From NCBI GenBank assembly GCA_948146395.1, contig OX411547.1:28643114-28707113 (forward strand): a DNA stretch of 64,000 nt, in the 5' to 3' direction. Source of the DNA: Fragum whitleyi (taxonomy: Eukaryota > Mollusca > Bivalvia > Cardiida > Cardiidae). The notes below the pieces were generated by a model, which had not been told where the DNA came from, searched no databases, and was given only the letters and a program-made list of their open reading frames with translations. This document shows, piece by piece, positions 13,875-23,782 of the stretch (position 1 is the first letter of the stretch; every line of letters begins with the position of its first letter). The position numbers were made by a program, and so were the translations under genes.

Positions 13875-14625
13875 AATTTTACCCTTGAGGTGTACTAATA
13901 TAATATTTATAGCGCCACCATTAAAAAACTTGACTCAGTTATGGCATGGTGCTGTAAAGTTGTTCAAGAAATTTGGATTGACCTCCATACATAGGTGTGG
14001 CAGGGCAGCTTAACCATTGTGCAAATTTCAATGAAACTTTACCAGAATGTTCTTTAGGAGACCCTCTTCTAATGTTCTTCAGGAAATTTGGATTGACTCG
14101 GAAATATGGGCGTGGCAGGGTGGGCTTATTTTGAGCCCAAATCTTTGAACAACATCTTAACCATTGGGCCGATTTCAATGAACCTTTACCAGAATGTTCC
14201 TTGGGTGACCCTCTTCTAAAGTTGTACAAGGAATTTGGACTGACCCCAAAATAAGGGCATGGCAGAGCGGGTTTAATTTTTAAGCCCAAAATCTTTGCAA
14301 GACATCTCCTCCAGAACCTTTTTGCTGATTTCAATGAAACTTTATAAGAATGTTCTTCGAGTGACCCTCTTCCAAAGTTGTTCAAGAAATTTGAATTGAT
14401 CCCAAAATACGAGCGTGGAATGGCAGTGCTTATTTTGAGCCCGAAATCTTTGAATGACATCTCCTCCTGAACCATTAGACCGATTTCAATGAAACTTTAC
14501 CATTATATACATTGAGTGACCCTCTTTTAAAGTTGCTCAAGAAATTTGGATTGACGGCAAAATATAGGCGTGACAGGGCAGACTTATTTTGAGCCCAAAA
14601 TCTTTGAACAACTTCTCCTCCTGAA

Positions 14626-15468
14626 CCATAGGGCTGATTTCAATGAAACTTTACCAGAATGTTCCTTTGGTGATCCTTTTTGAAAGTTGTTGAATAAATT
14701 TGGATTGACCCCCAAATATGGGCGTAGCAGGCAGGGGCTTATTTAGAGCCCAAAATCTTTGAACGAATTATTCCCGAAATTTTTATTGGCCCATAAATAT
14801 GGGTTTGGTAGTGCGTGGCTGATATGAGCCCAAAATCTGTGAACGACATCTCCTAAATCACCGGGCTGGTTTTGATGAAACTTTACCAGAAGGTAACCCT
14901 TTTTAAAAAATTGTTTTCAAAATTTTGATTAGCCCATAAATGTGGGCGTGGTAGAGCAGTGCTTATTTTAAACCCAGAATCTTTGATCGACATCTCTTGA
15001 ACCACTGGCCTGATTGCAATGAAACTTTACCAGAATGTTCCTTTCATGACCCTTTTGAAAATTGTCTGCAAAATTTTGATTAGCAGATAAATATTGCCCC
15101 AGTAGGGCAGGGCTTATTTTGAATCTCCTCAGTAATGAAGTGGTGGGCAGGGTCTATTAGCAATTTAAGTTCTTGGCATAACATCTTCTCATCAACAATT
15201 AGGCAAATGTGAATGAAACATTGCCAGAAAGTTTCTTGGAAGAGATCCACTGGACCAATAGAATGCAGGTGAGCAATTTAGGGCCATCCTGGCCCTCTTG
15301 TTTAAAAGTGATATCTAAATAGGTTTCTTCCATGTAATTTTTCAAATTAGTTACATGAGTTTACTTCTGATAGCTTTGTATCAATTTTGATAAAGTCAGA
15401 ATTCATTCTGAATGCTGGTGACTTTCATTACCTTCTATTTTCAATATCTCTTTCAAATCTTGAAATAT
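14626..15468 (+). repeat. Diverged modules right of the array
   Basis: Four or five degenerate copies of the GAACCA...GGGC...GATTTCAATGAAACTTTACCAGAATGTTCC module, with GGGCGTGG(T/C)AG spacers. At 15266-15301 is a 3' terminus: CAGGTGAGC, hairpin GGGCCATCCTGGCCC and TCTTGTT. 15302-15468 shows nothing recognisable. Confidence 0.6.
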
Positions 15469-16166
15469 TTAACTCTTTCGGCGCCATAGGCGACTAACGT
15501 CGACAGTCTGGTTTACCGCCGCAGGTCGATTTCTGTCGACAATTAATAGTGGGGGTATTTATGTAATGATTTCAAACATCTAAATCACACAGGTATCACC
15601 GTTTCCGCTTTCAGAATGAAAACAAGGCTGTCAATTTAGTTTTTGTAATTTTCTGCAGAAAATCGGCATTTTTTTTATATTTTAAAGCTTTCTAAACAAT
15701 TCAACAAATCTGAAATCTTTAGCTTGATCCAAAATGGCGACGCACCCGCTATACTACCCAGGCAGAAATTGTTGTAAATGATAGCGAAAGTGACATGCCA
15801 GCTGGTGAATTTGATTAAGAAAGTTCTTCTGATGGAAGTTTGAGATCGGAATCAGAAATAAGCGATCAGTCAGGTGTGTAGTATGTTGCTTTTTCAACCC
15901 GAGTCTGAGTGATATTGCTATTTGCAAAATCTGAAAAAAATATTTTAACCATATTTGGAAATAACAAATTGTATTAGAATGTTTAAATGCTTTCAATGTT
16001 AAGTTATGTAATATCAAGCTGTGTTGAAAATTTGAACAAGATATCTAAAAAAATAAAAAAGTTATGCCCATTTTAGACACACATGGGAGTAATCCTTGCA
16101 GATTTTCTGAATAAATTTGGCACTGAAGGCTTTGTTTCGCTATAAAATTGGAGCCGAAAGGGTTAA
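15469..16166 (+). mobile_element. piggyBac-like non-autonomous element with transposase remnant
   Basis: Bounded by TTAA. The ends are TTAACTCTTTCGGCGCC and GGAGCCGAAAGGGTTAA, an inverted pair starting CYCTTTCGGC. TTAA targets are the piggyBac hallmark. Near 15775-15880 one frame reads ESDMPAGEFD, a stop, then ESSSDGSLRSESEISD, an acidic stretch like piggyBac transposase N-termini, followed by a possible donor GTGTGT. It is clearly non-functional. Confidence 0.6.
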
Positions 16167-16826
16167 GCCGGTGGAGCAATACAGGCCCTCTTGGGCCTCT
16201 TGTTGCCACTTGCCCCTGGACAAGTAAAAGACACTTTTCTACTTGTTCAGGATCAATATGAACCTATAGCCTGGTTAATTTGACCCGACTTTGACCTCTG
16301 TGGAAAAAATGCTTAAATAACAATTACCGACATTTTCATCAATTAAAAAAATGTATAATACATTCAATATCGTTTGTTATTCATTCCTATGAAAGCACGT
16401 GCAAAGCCGAGTAGGAATATTCAGATTTTTATTCATCTAAATAGCAGGGGTCAGATTCAAGTCAATAAAACCGCACTATACCTGCAAAAAAGTGAGATAA
16501 ATATTGAGAAAACATTGTAACCCAGCATTTTCTTCATTTAAAGAATGTTTTCTACCCTTTGCTAGATCTGTTAAGTACCTTTTCAAGATTTGCCCTAGTA
16601 TTTACTTATCTAATGTCAAGTGGCCTTCTCTAGAATAATTTAATTATCTGCAACTAGAATATTCCTTATTTGGAAAAGTTTGGCATGTGAATTCCACACC
16701 CTGGCATGATGTAAAAACCTCTGCAAACATTTAGAAACAACCTCTCTTTGCATGTGAGCTTCGCAAACACCTGAACCCTGATTGAAGGGCTGGGAATTTA
16801 TCTTTACCAATTAGTTTGCTAACTAA

Positions 16827-16919
16827 TCTTCTGCCGTTATAAATATCTTGATAAACCCACTAAAATGGTTCAGACCTTATAGAATTACCACCAACGTTTA
16901 TTCAAGGGTTTGTATTTAT
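16827..16919 (+). pseudogene. Decayed duplicate of URB2 exon A inside intron 1
   Basis: About 93 bp match positions 70-167 at roughly 80% by eye, including the donor context TTCAAGGGTTTGTATTTAT. A net 8-nt deletion shifts the frame, so it cannot replace exon A. The matched stretch crosses the donor site, so genomic DNA was copied rather than spliced RNA. Confidence 0.75.
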
Positions 16920-17931
16920 GAAGTATCAAAGGCGTGTCTTAACTACAATTAACATTGTGAAATAGACAAGTTGAATGATTTTGGAAAGAAATAGAATGTT
17001 TGAGATTAGTGAGTTTTGAGTGAAATTATCTGGTATCGCTAATTTTGTTCAGGATTTATTACCTCCCTTTAATAAAATATGCATAGACGTTCTATAAATA
17101 GCTTTATATTTCTTCAAGAACCAATCAGATGCTCATAATTTCAATTCTTTTAGGTGAATTGCTATTTTTTCATATATATATTTATTTTGAATGAAGTTGT
17201 TGATCTTATCTTTTTAGTGATTTTGGAATGTTTTTGATTGGTTTGAGGAGTTTTTTAACAGAATGAATGGAGCGCTGAGTGAGCAATTTAAAATGGTTTT
17301 GTCCCAAGTTAAAGTCAATTTTATGATGTAACTAACTAACTAGATTACCTTATCTCAAATGCTTCCCAACATGTTATAACCCTTGTCATGCTAAATCTGG
17401 ATTTTTCCTGCCTTGGTAGGACGTAAAGACAAACATCAGTCTGCACATACCTACAATCTGATCTTGGTATATACCTCCAAAATCAAAGAATATGGAGACA
17501 AAATTTTTCAGTATTTAAATTTCAAATGTTAAAATTGCGAAAAGAAAACATAGTTGAAAATTAATGAAATTGCTTGTTACAATCTAACATGTCTTGTGCT
17601 ATAAAAAAATCATGTCCTTGTTTCAAGTTAAGGTTGTAGATTATCAAGTCTAATATAATAATTTTTTGTCTTTTTACATTTAAAGATAGAATAATTATTT
17701 ATTTTTCCTGTAAGATTCATAAATCTTCATTTTTTGAACAAGAGAAGCTACATTTATTATCACATTAAAAAGTTTTGTTGTTTACTTGTGATGGGCAGAT
17801 TTATCGATAATAATTGATAATCAGTTGGTTTTGTCTTCTGATTGTGATAATTGACTAAGAAATTTCATAATCGATTTAACAGTTCCTACACATAAAAGAA
17901 AGCTATTATATATTGTTTTGACATCAGTTTG

Positions 17932-18003
17932 ATGGTTCAGTGTGAAACAGATGTAACTGCATATATGTTTATAGGCAGTTACAACTGTTTGACGCTGAGC
18001 CAT
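17932..18003. repeat. Foldback hairpin (GTAACTGC family)
   Basis: Arms TGGTTCAGTGTGAAACAG... and ...CTGTTTGACGCTGAGCCA around CATATATGTTTATAG. Related shorter hairpins lie near 42131-42200 and 59775-59890. Confidence 0.6.
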
Positions 18004-18176
18004 GGGGTTGGTAGAAAAATCTGCAGAATGAGTCTTTAAATCATTTAACTTTCAATTTCTATTCTTCAAAGGATGATACTGGGTGTGCTGTATTAATTTC
18101 TAAGAAAACCATTGCACACTCAATCATTAGTTGATTTTTTCTTTCGACTAAAAGCCTATTTTATATTCTATTCCAG

Positions 18177-18286
18177 ATATGGAGAATGCATCCAGTCATT
18201 ACCTCAAGGCACAGTGTTAACAATTTGGAAAAAATATATAGATTGTATGGTGCAAGATTTTGTGACAAACAATGATTCAGAACAGG
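18177..18286 (+). CDS. URB2: URB2 exon B
   Basis: The acceptor follows a good pyrimidine tract (TATTCTATTCCAG) and the donor is a perfect GTAAGT. The exon enters with one base to complete the split Gly codon, reads YGECIQSLPQGTVLTIW, and leaves with one base. It lies after the 18-kb repeat-filled intron. Confidence 0.85.
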
Positions 18287-18475
18287 GTAAGTTACCGTAT
18301 TTCTACTAATAAAAACATGCAGGAGCTACACAAAACATGGACAGGGGGCTCTAACATATTACCCATTTTCTGAAGTAAAGTACTTGTACATTTAAAATTT
18401 TTAACCCTTGTCATGCTGAACCCTGATTATTCCTGTTTTGACAGTAGGTAAAGACAAAGATCAGTCTGGACCTAT

Positions 18476-18690
18476 GTGAAGAAGAATATTGGTTTTACCC
18501 AGTCTGTCTGTCTGTCCATCCATCTGTCCATAGGCCTTTTTTGTTTCCAGACTCTTATTCCCTAAGAAATGACTTAGAATCATGAATTCTTGCATAATTG
18601 TTGCCCATGACCAAAAGGTGTCCCCTTTTGTCTTGGGGTCAAGGAGGTTAAAGGTCAAGGTCATTTGAACTTTGAAAAACGGCTTACGGG
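18476..18690 (+). repeat. GTCTGTCTGTCC repeat with one module
   Basis: A GTCTGTCTGTCTGTCC tract, TTTGTTTCCAGACTC, then a module ending GGTCAAGGTCATTTG. A second copy lies at 44975-45190. Both resemble the inside of the hairpin-ended elements, but neither shows a clear end. Confidence 0.5.
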
Positions 18691-19082
18691 ACTGGGACGA
18701 AGCAGCAGTGGGGGATATTTGTTAGCTTGGTGATAGATCTAGTTTTGATTGTATTGTGTGGTTTTGGGCTGTTACGTGTTTGTGCCTCTCACAATTGAAA
18801 TTGTTGGGTATGTCACATGAAGGCTTAAATGATTCCAGTTAACCAATTCTCACAGAAGTCTTTGACACCTCTCAATAAACCAGTGGTTGAAAAACAATGT
18901 GGAAAATGAAGAAATTGCTTGTAACAAGCAAATTCTTTATTTCCTACAATGTTTTCTACACCAAAGGACAATAAAAATAAGATATCATCAACTTTAAATT
19001 GTTGTTTGCGACTTAATTTAAAATCTTGTCATCCAGTAATGGGTTCAAATTAATCTTGTTATTTCTTCATTTATAATTTCAG

Positions 19083-19249
19083 GTTATTTTCAAGGTCTCT
19101 GCTGTTTGCTGTACCATTTCATTGCCAATGTCAAGGTCATTGACTATTCTATCACAGAAATGACCTTGAACTCTGTCAAGGCTAACCTTGACCGTATGTC
19201 AACAGAACTGTTTGTTCCCCTATTGCAGAAGCAAGTTGAAAGTGACAAG
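19083..19249 (+). CDS. URB2: URB2 exon C
   Basis: The acceptor is TTTCAG and the donor is GTAAAT. Two bases complete a Gly codon, followed by 55 codons that include CLLYHFIANVKVIDYSIT. The exon ends in phase 0 after VESDK. A tRNA-derived SINE starts about 100 bp downstream. Confidence 0.87.
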
Positions 19250-19352
19250 GTAAATTCACTATGCATATTTACAAAGTTTTATGTTAACATACTGACTCCC
19301 ATGGCCTGTTGGTGGCTTTGCTTTTTACTGGTCTGTCTCTGTCACACTTGAA

Positions 19353-19624
19353 GCCGTCCTAATAGCGCAGTTGGTAGTGTGTAAGATTGTCAATCTAGAG
19401 GTCCCGGCTTTGTTACCCGATGCTGGCAAATATTCTTTCTGACTATTTCTCTTTCACCAAAGGGTTGATAATCATAGACCTATGTGAGATAGAAGCTGGA
19501 GGCTAGGAAAGAATGTGATGGTTGTACTGGTGAGAGAAATACCAGGAATCCATTGTTAGGTGCTCCAGCCCCCGCGGTGTAAATGAAATCGTCGAAAGCG
19601 GCGTTAAACTCAATTCAATCAATC
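19353..19624 (+). mobile_element. tRNA-derived SINE
   Basis: tRNA-like head GCCGTCCTAATAGCGCAGTTGG with A-box, then a conserved body (GGAGGCTAGGAAAG, ATACCAGGAATCCATTGTTA, GGTGCTCCAGCC, AAGCGGCGTTAAA) and an AATCAATCAATC tail. The body recurs in about ten copies here. Superfamily (V-SINE, Meta-SINE or other) cannot be settled by eye. Confidence 0.85.
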
Positions 19625-19636
19625 TCTGTCAGTCTT

Positions 19637-20178
19637 GTTTTTTAGCTCCACTGGCCAAAGGCCAGCAAGCTTTTGTCATGATTGAGTGTCCATTACCAGA
19701 ATGTTTCTTGCAAGACTCTTTTAAAAAATTGTTTGCAAAAGTTTGATTGGCCTATAAAAATGGGCATGGCAGGGTGGAGCTTTTTTTGAGCCCAAAATGT
19801 TTAAATGACATCTTTTTCTGAATCACTGGGCCAGCTTCAATGAAACTTCACCAGAATGTTCCTTGAGTGACTCTTCACTTCAATTGTTCAAGGAATTTTG
19901 ATTGGCCTGTGGCAGGGTGGGGCCTATTTCGAGCCTTAAATCTTCAAATGACATCTCCTTCTGAACCTTATGTTTTCATAAGATGGGTAAAGGGATGCAG
20001 TTTCATTGTGATTGAGTATTTTGGTGCAATGTGGACCAGAACCAGTTAATCATTATCAAAATAGGTCTTAAGAGATTTCGGAGTCTTAATATATTCATTT
20101 AAAGTAAGCTTTATTTGATGAAAGTCTTAAAGATGTTAAAGCCAGTGGAGCAATACAGGCCCTCTTGGGCCTCTTGTT
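19637..20178 (+). mobile_element. Helentron-like element (GCTCCACTGGC family)
   Basis: 5' TTTTTTAGCTCCACTGGCC with stem GGCC/GGCC. Two to three modules (TGAACC, ATGAAACTT) follow. The 3' end is GCCAGTGGAGC, the inverted match of the 5' end, then hairpin GGCCC-TCTT-GGGCC and TCTTGTT (20172-20178). It lacks the GTCC tract, so it is probably internally deleted. Confidence 0.68.
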
Positions 20179-20210
20179 AGCTCGACTTTTTTCTGAGAGA
20201 ACAAATGGTA

Positions 20211-20424
20211 CTGGTTGGAGACCAATTCTTGCCAAGAACCAGTTCTCGCCAACAGCCCAGGTTCACGTAAAAAACAGAAATGAAACTCTTCTAAATTACA
20301 AGTTATGTTAACAACAACTTCTTCTATCCAGAAAATAAATTGTTGTAAATGAGTATTGCGTTTTTACTATGAAAATGGTCAGTTGGCAAGAACTGGTACT
20401 TTGCGAGAATTTGTCTCCAACCAG
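20211..20424. mobile_element. MITE with TA target duplication
   Basis: Terminal inverted repeats CTGGTTGGAGACCAATTCT and AGAATTTGTCTCCAACCAG, flanked by TA on both sides, as in Tc1/mariner-type MITEs. It contains a second inner inverted pair (GCCAAGAACCAGTTCT / AGTTGGCAAGAACTGG). Confidence 0.72.
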
Positions 20425-20441
20425 TATAGACTCGCAATTTA

Positions 20442-20510
20442 GAGTGAGTGATCACAGGTCAATTTTGTCTATCCAGGTATAGACAAAATTGACCTTTGAT
20501 TACTCACTTA
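20442..20510. repeat. 30-bp-arm palindrome
   Basis: Arms containing GGTCAATTTTGTCTAT and ATAGACAAAATTGACC around a 5-nt spacer. It lies directly right of the TA-flanked MITE. Confidence 0.7.
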
Positions 20511-20516
20511 AACTTG

Positions 20517-20766
20517 TGGATCTATATTGTTTTAGCCTTTGTCTTTACTGTGATATGTATTGATACCTCTGGTTTGACTTGAGGCCTTCACTTGAAACCT
20601 GACACACATGTTCATTATCAAAAGAGCAGCCTATACTATCAAGGGGGATAAATAGATGCATTTTGTGCAAATAAATGCACTTTTTGATTAAGATTTTTTT
20701 TATTCACTTAAGACACTCTCCAGCAGCCAACTGCCAAGCAAAGGCAAATGTAGGTGATGCTCTTAT
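20517..20766 (+). mobile_element. Degenerate hairpin-ended element, 3' part
   Basis: A module (GATACCTCTGGTTTGACTTG ... TGAAACCTGACACACATG, TATCAAGGGGGATA) and a worn 3' end, GGTGATGCTCTTATT. It belongs with the TTTTCGGAGAAAACC family. Confidence 0.45.
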
Positions 20767-21457
20767 TTAAAACTATATAAATTCATGTTTATCTTCAATA
20801 AGAGAATTTAGTTCAAAAAAGTTTTTTGTTAAAAACATTAAGGACTGGGAATAAGAAGTAAATTTGTTCTATTCCGAAAATGTTTTACATGTTAGATTTC
20901 TTTATGTATTTTAAACCTGTGATTGTATGGGACATATTCATTGCACAGATGAAATAAGTATTTTATCTTATAACTATACAGATATCCCTATGATAACATC
21001 CCACCTGGTATTTTTTATGATATCACATGGATATTTTTAGAACAATGACTTAATATGGTTAGGTTTTGAAACTTGCATTTTTGTTAGAAACATTGACGAA
21101 AACAAGGCAAATAGAGCCTCAACAATTATCAACTGAAATCATTCAACTGGAAAATTGTAGACTTAAAGTATCTGTTCCTGGTACTGCTAGCCCTTCTTAA
21201 AAATCAATTAAATATTTTCTTTCAAGCAAATTGCTTATTTAATCGACATTTCAATTAGATAAAGTAGTGGACCCTTTAAGAGATCCTCAACATGTTGGAA
21301 TTATTGATTTTTACAATGTTGACCAAGGTTTCCTACATCATCAGGAAACCTCGGTTAACACTGTTAAAGTCAATTACTTCAGAAATGTTGCTGAACTATT
21401 TATTACCACTTCCTTAAGTTCAAGGTTTTCCTCAATGATTAAGTAGGAAATAGGCAG

Positions 21458-21492
21458 GTAGACTAAGATCAGCCTGATCTTAGTCTATTATG
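21458..21492. repeat. GACTAAGATCAG palindrome
   Basis: A perfect palindrome GACTAAGATCAG/CTGATCTTAGTC. Relatives with a longer loop are at about 40570-40680 and 53090-53190, each followed by TGCCAAAG...GGAATAT, so this is a small MITE family. Confidence 0.55.
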
Positions 21493-21641
21493 TCTGCCAA
21501 AGAATTGTGAACAGCATGAATATGGGGTGAATGGCATGGGATGGGATAAATTTTACTATCATTTTTATGCAATATTGGTCAAAGTCAAGACAAATTCAAC
21601 TCATAAAAAATGTATGCCTGTAATGTCAAAATCTCTACCAG

Positions 21642-21872
21642 GTTGATGTTACCTACCTCCGATGCCTGTTGGATCTGTGTCACGGTTGGGGAGAAATGGT
21701 TGCCATGGTAACTATGTATTGTGGATTCAAGATGGAGGATCTGCAGACAAAGCCTGTCGACCCGGAGGCCCACAGTGTGTCATTGTTACACACGTATTTG
21801 AGAAAGAAGCACTGGAAACTGTTGTGCAAGAAAATACAAACCTCGGAAAATATTTGTCTTCAATATTACTGG
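21642..21872 (+). CDS. URB2: URB2 exon D
   Basis: 77 codons in phase 0/0, starting VDVTYLRCLLDLCHGW and ending LQYYW. The donor is GTATGT. The acceptor (CTCTACCAG) has a short pyrimidine tract, but the reading frame is clean and hydrophobic-helical. Two overlapping 96-97-residue frames across the same DNA are not real genes. Confidence 0.85.
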
Positions 21873-22365
21873 GTATGTACTGTCATACAGATTTTTGTTC
21901 AGGATCAAAAAAATGTTTGCAAACATTTAGAAATTGTACTCCGCTTTGTACATGAGTAAATGTGCAAAGTGGGGTACCATTTCTAAAATTTGTAGCAAAA
22001 GTTTTCGTCCTGAATTTAGTTAAACTTCTGAATGAATAAGGGCATCAGTGTTTCACAAACCATCTAGGTTCTACTGTTTTTATGCAATATCGCAGTTTAG
22101 TATGAAATTAAATGATTAAAATCTTTAGCTGCAATTACACAAATAGTTTTATGACCATGAAAATTGGATCATCTTATCAAATGATTGTTCTCGAAGAAAT
22201 CTCTGAGTAGAGAGTAATACACAGTGTAATGCAGAAGTGAATTGTATGTGATTGCCATGCAAGTGATGAAAACAAAGCCACTGCCATAAATTTAAATTGT
22301 TTCTAATCTGACTTGCCAGATATCAAAGATAGAAGTTTGAATGTAATTAACATGACTTTGTGAAA

Positions 22366-22700
22366 TGAGCCTGTATGTGACATTTCGATCTATTTGAGAT
22401 GTGCACAATGTACTAACATTAAACTGCTGAGACAGTCTTATATTGAGGGTTCAGTGCAAGACTGTACTAAGTGTATATAGGGTGTATATACACTTGGTAC
22501 AGTCTTGCCCTGAACCATCAATATTTAGTGCAATTAGAAGATTACCTTTCTGTCTCAAGATTTTCAAAGATTTTCAAATACATTATCTATCTATAATGCA
22601 CAAAGTAAAGACTCTGGTCAGACTGTGCGGATGCACAGGCTGGCCAGAGTCTTTGCTTGGTGATCATTTTAAATTGCTGGAAATTGTAGCACACAGTTTC
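22366..22700. mobile_element. MITE (GAGCCTGTG family) split by a palindrome
   Basis: Left end GAGCCTGTATGTGACATTTC, inner GACTCTGGTCAGACTGTGC/GGCCAGAGTC hairpin. A 40-bp-arm palindrome (22439-22526; AAGACTGTAC and GTACAGTCTT arms) interrupts it. Complete relatives are at 41595-41840 and 56186-56431. The right end is uncertain. Confidence 0.55.
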
Positions 22701-22845
22701 AAATATAAAAGTACTTTAATTTAGTTACCTTAGTGTTTACATAAATATTGAAAAAGGCAAGTTGAAGCAAACTGATGAGTTCAAATTAGATCTTGGTTTG
22801 AGGGTGTGGTTGCTTTTGTGATTCACTCTCTTAAATTGAATGTTA

Positions 22846-23120
22846 TTATGCCCCCCATTGAATAAGAGGGGGTATATTGCTTCACACTTCTCGGTTGGTC
22901 GGTCAGTTGGTAGGTAGGTCGGTTGGTCCGTCAGTAGACCGAATTTTGTCCAGAGCATATCTCATAAAGTATGCAAGCTAGAATCAAGAAACTTCACAGG
23001 TAGATAGAGGAATTTTGCAGTGCACAAGAACCATAACTCTACTCATCATATTTTGTGAGTTATTGCCCTTTGATGATTGAAAAAGAATAGGCTACTGACC
23101 TGCTCTTATGGGGGACATAA
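22846..23120 (+). mobile_element. Helentron-like element (TATGCCCCCC family)
   Basis: 5' TATGCCCCCCATTGAATAAG with stem to GAGGGGG, then a GGTCGGTC/GTAGGTC tract and one module (ATCTCATAAAGTATGCAAGC, AGAAACTTCACAGG, GCAGTGCACAAGAACCATAA). The 3' inverted match is GGGGGACATA. The terminal hairpin is missing, so the copy is 3' truncated. Confidence 0.6.
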
Positions 23121-23137
23121 ATCGAGTGGTTAGTGCA

Positions 23138-23183
23138 ACACTATTGTAAGTGCCTATAAATATATAGGCACTTACAATAGTGT
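23138..23183. repeat. Perfect 21-bp hairpin
   Basis: Left arm 23138-23158 and right arm 23163-23183 pair perfectly (core ATTGTAAGTGCC) around a 4-nt AATA loop, 60 bp before exon E. Close relatives: 26054-26100 and 52624-52687. Confidence 0.75.
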
Positions 23184-23245
23184 ATCACTGACCCCTCGAA
23201 ATGATTTACGAACATCATTTGTTAACTATAATTCCTCTATTGTAG

Positions 23246-23392
23246 GAGCTATTATTGGTACAAAAGATACGAACTATACTGTTGTGTAGGGATGTTTCTG
23301 AATGGTCGACGGTTCATGAATCTATGGAATCACTGATCAAGTTTCCGGAAGTCTTGACCGCGACTGATCTGTCAGCTACTTGGAGTGGGTTG
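23246..23392 (+). CDS. URB2: URB2 exon E
   Basis: 49 codons in phase 0/0, beginning ELLLVQKIRTILLCRD and ending SATWSGL. The acceptor is CTCTATTGTAG and the donor a perfect GTAAGT. The exon has no internal start codon early on, so simple ORF scanning would miss it. A 21-bp perfect hairpin lies about 60 bp upstream. Confidence 0.85.
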
Positions 23393-23782
23393 GTAAGTAT
23401 TAGTTTCACTTGTTGAAGCAAAAGAGCAGAGAATATTGATAAATATATTATTAATAAAAAAAAAAAACCTAAATTTTTAGTGGGTCACCTATAAAAAAGG
23501 TTTGCTTGAGATTTTGTGTAGTAGAAGTTATTGTATAATTCAGTATTCTATGACAACAGACTTTGTATCAAATCCATAACATAATCTTATAATTTGTTGT
23601 ATAAATGAAATTATTATAACTTTATCAAATAATGATAAAATGGTGAAAATGTTTGTGATTGCGTTGCTTTGCATTCTACTGAAATTTTTATTTCCTGACA
23701 TCCATGAACTGACAATCGGAGCGCATGTATAAAATGAATTAGCTCAACTTTGCAAAACCGGGGATCATAATGTCGTTACTAT

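Larger units (their letters stand above)
1531..14625 (+). repeat. Tandem array of four 3.4-kb units
   Basis: The block starting CCCATTTTATCAAGCTAGG recurs at 1531, 4924, 8333 and 11748, giving periods of about 3393, 3409 and 3415. The last unit is about 2880 bp. Units differ by scattered substitutions (about 1-2%) and a few indels, so duplication is recent. Each unit holds one hairpin-ended element, a second one nested inside it, and a run of modules to its right. Confidence 0.92.
488..16204 (+). mobile_element. Large Helentron-like element with nested array
   Basis: The 5' end TTTTTAGCTCCACTGGC at about 488 and the 3' end GCCGGTGGAGCAATACAGG, hairpin GGCCC-TCTT-GGGCC and TCTTGTT at about 16198-16204 belong to one family (compare 19637-20178 and 60644-61637). 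Modules with ATCTCCTCCTGAACCATTGG occur at both ends. The tandem array, at least one other element ending near 15301, and a piggyBac-like copy lie between. 850-1530 holds no recognisable feature. That the two ends belong to one insertion is inference. Confidence 0.5.
16205..18176. other. Rest of intron 1: little structure
   Basis: Apart from the exon A copy (16827-16919), a partial TTAACCCTTGTCATGCT repeat (about 17383-17480) and a hairpin at 17932-18003 with arms GTAACTGC/GCAGTTAC, I see only AT-rich unique sequence. No coding exon is supported. Confidence 0.5.
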
